Source: JAANXG01 sp963731035 (GTDB taxonomy: Bacteria > Pseudomonadota > Gammaproteobacteria > Arenicellales > JAANXG01). From it: DNA of 64,000 bases. Positions 63,944-64,000 of the stretch are shown one piece after another. The first letter of the stretch is position 1. Each line of letters starts with the position of its first letter. The stretch spans positions 1 to 64,000 of the forward strand of contig CAVSUY010000021.1 of NCBI GenBank assembly GCA_963731035.1. The letters are read 5' to 3'. Position numbers and translations under genes: made by a program. Below the pieces are notes generated by a model. The model saw nothing but the letters and a program-made list of their open reading frames with translations, had not been told where the DNA came from and made no database searches.

Positions 63944-64000
63944 CGGGGGTAACGGGCTTCCTTTGTCACTCGCTCAGGCGGCGTTGAAAATAGCACCGCC

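Overview
The window is a contiguous stretch of a GC-rich gammaproteobacterial chromosome. The evidence is gene order as well as gene content: uvrC-pgsA-tRNA-Gly, comEC-exbB-exbD-msbA-lpxK-ycaR-kdsB, lolC-lolD, ftsK-lolA-serS, lysS-prfB with a programmed frameshift, and mfd/csiV/MTIP/nagZ-type genes are all gammaproteobacterial neighbourhoods. The genus cannot be settled by eye; a Chromatiales/Xanthomonadales-type relative is an inference. There is no transposase, phage gene or CRISPR array.

Layout. 0-3.3 kb: tRNA-Gly, pgsA, uvrC and a family-5 type uracil-DNA glycosylase. 3.3-13.4 kb: efp (+), then a long minus-strand envelope operon running comEC, exbB, exbD, msbA, lpxK, ycaR, kdsB, an LMW phosphatase, an L,D-transpeptidase and nagZ. 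13.5-14.1 kb: a DUF2062 membrane protein. 14.1-14.6 kb and 22.9-23.4 kb: two inverted copies of a composite palindromic repeat flanking lolD-lolC, lysS, prfB and pntAB. 23.6-27 kb: sucCD and malic enzyme. 27.3-32.6 kb: a metabolic cassette of PhyH dioxygenase, polar amino-acid ABC transporter and FAD-linked oxidoreductase. 32.6-33.0 kb: tRNA-Ser(UGA) followed by tandem repeats that each carry the last 19 nt of that tRNA. 33.2-33.9 kb: a Bax-inhibitor-1 family protein and a strong terminator.

34-45 kb is a nine-gene exopolysaccharide operon on the minus strand. It starts from a candidate promoter at about 45.1 kb and encodes a secreted two-module protein of unknown function, a beta-barrel protein, a Wza-like export protein, a Wzc-like tyrosine autokinase, a VpsP-like protein, an O-antigen ligase/polymerase, UDP-xylose synthase, GalE and a WecA-type transferase. 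45.2-57.6 kb is housekeeping (serS, lolA, ftsK, trxB, smr, mfd, def, csiV, MTI phosphorylase). 57.6-63.9 kb returns to polysaccharide synthesis: a ManC-type bifunctional enzyme, a WbpM-like dehydratase, a second WecA/WbpL-type transferase, a sugar epimerase and a GT2 glycosyltransferase. Two of these reading frames each contain a one-base shift.

The least explained features are non-coding. (1) A family of five palindromic elements has a conserved 53-bp directional core and 28-30 bp arms that change together. (2) The tRNA-Ser repeats resemble the rtT repeats of E. coli tyrT. (3) A perfect 23-bp inverted repeat lies upstream of the manC-like gene. Among proteins, the secreted duplicated-module protein heading the exopolysaccharide operon is the best uncharacterised candidate.
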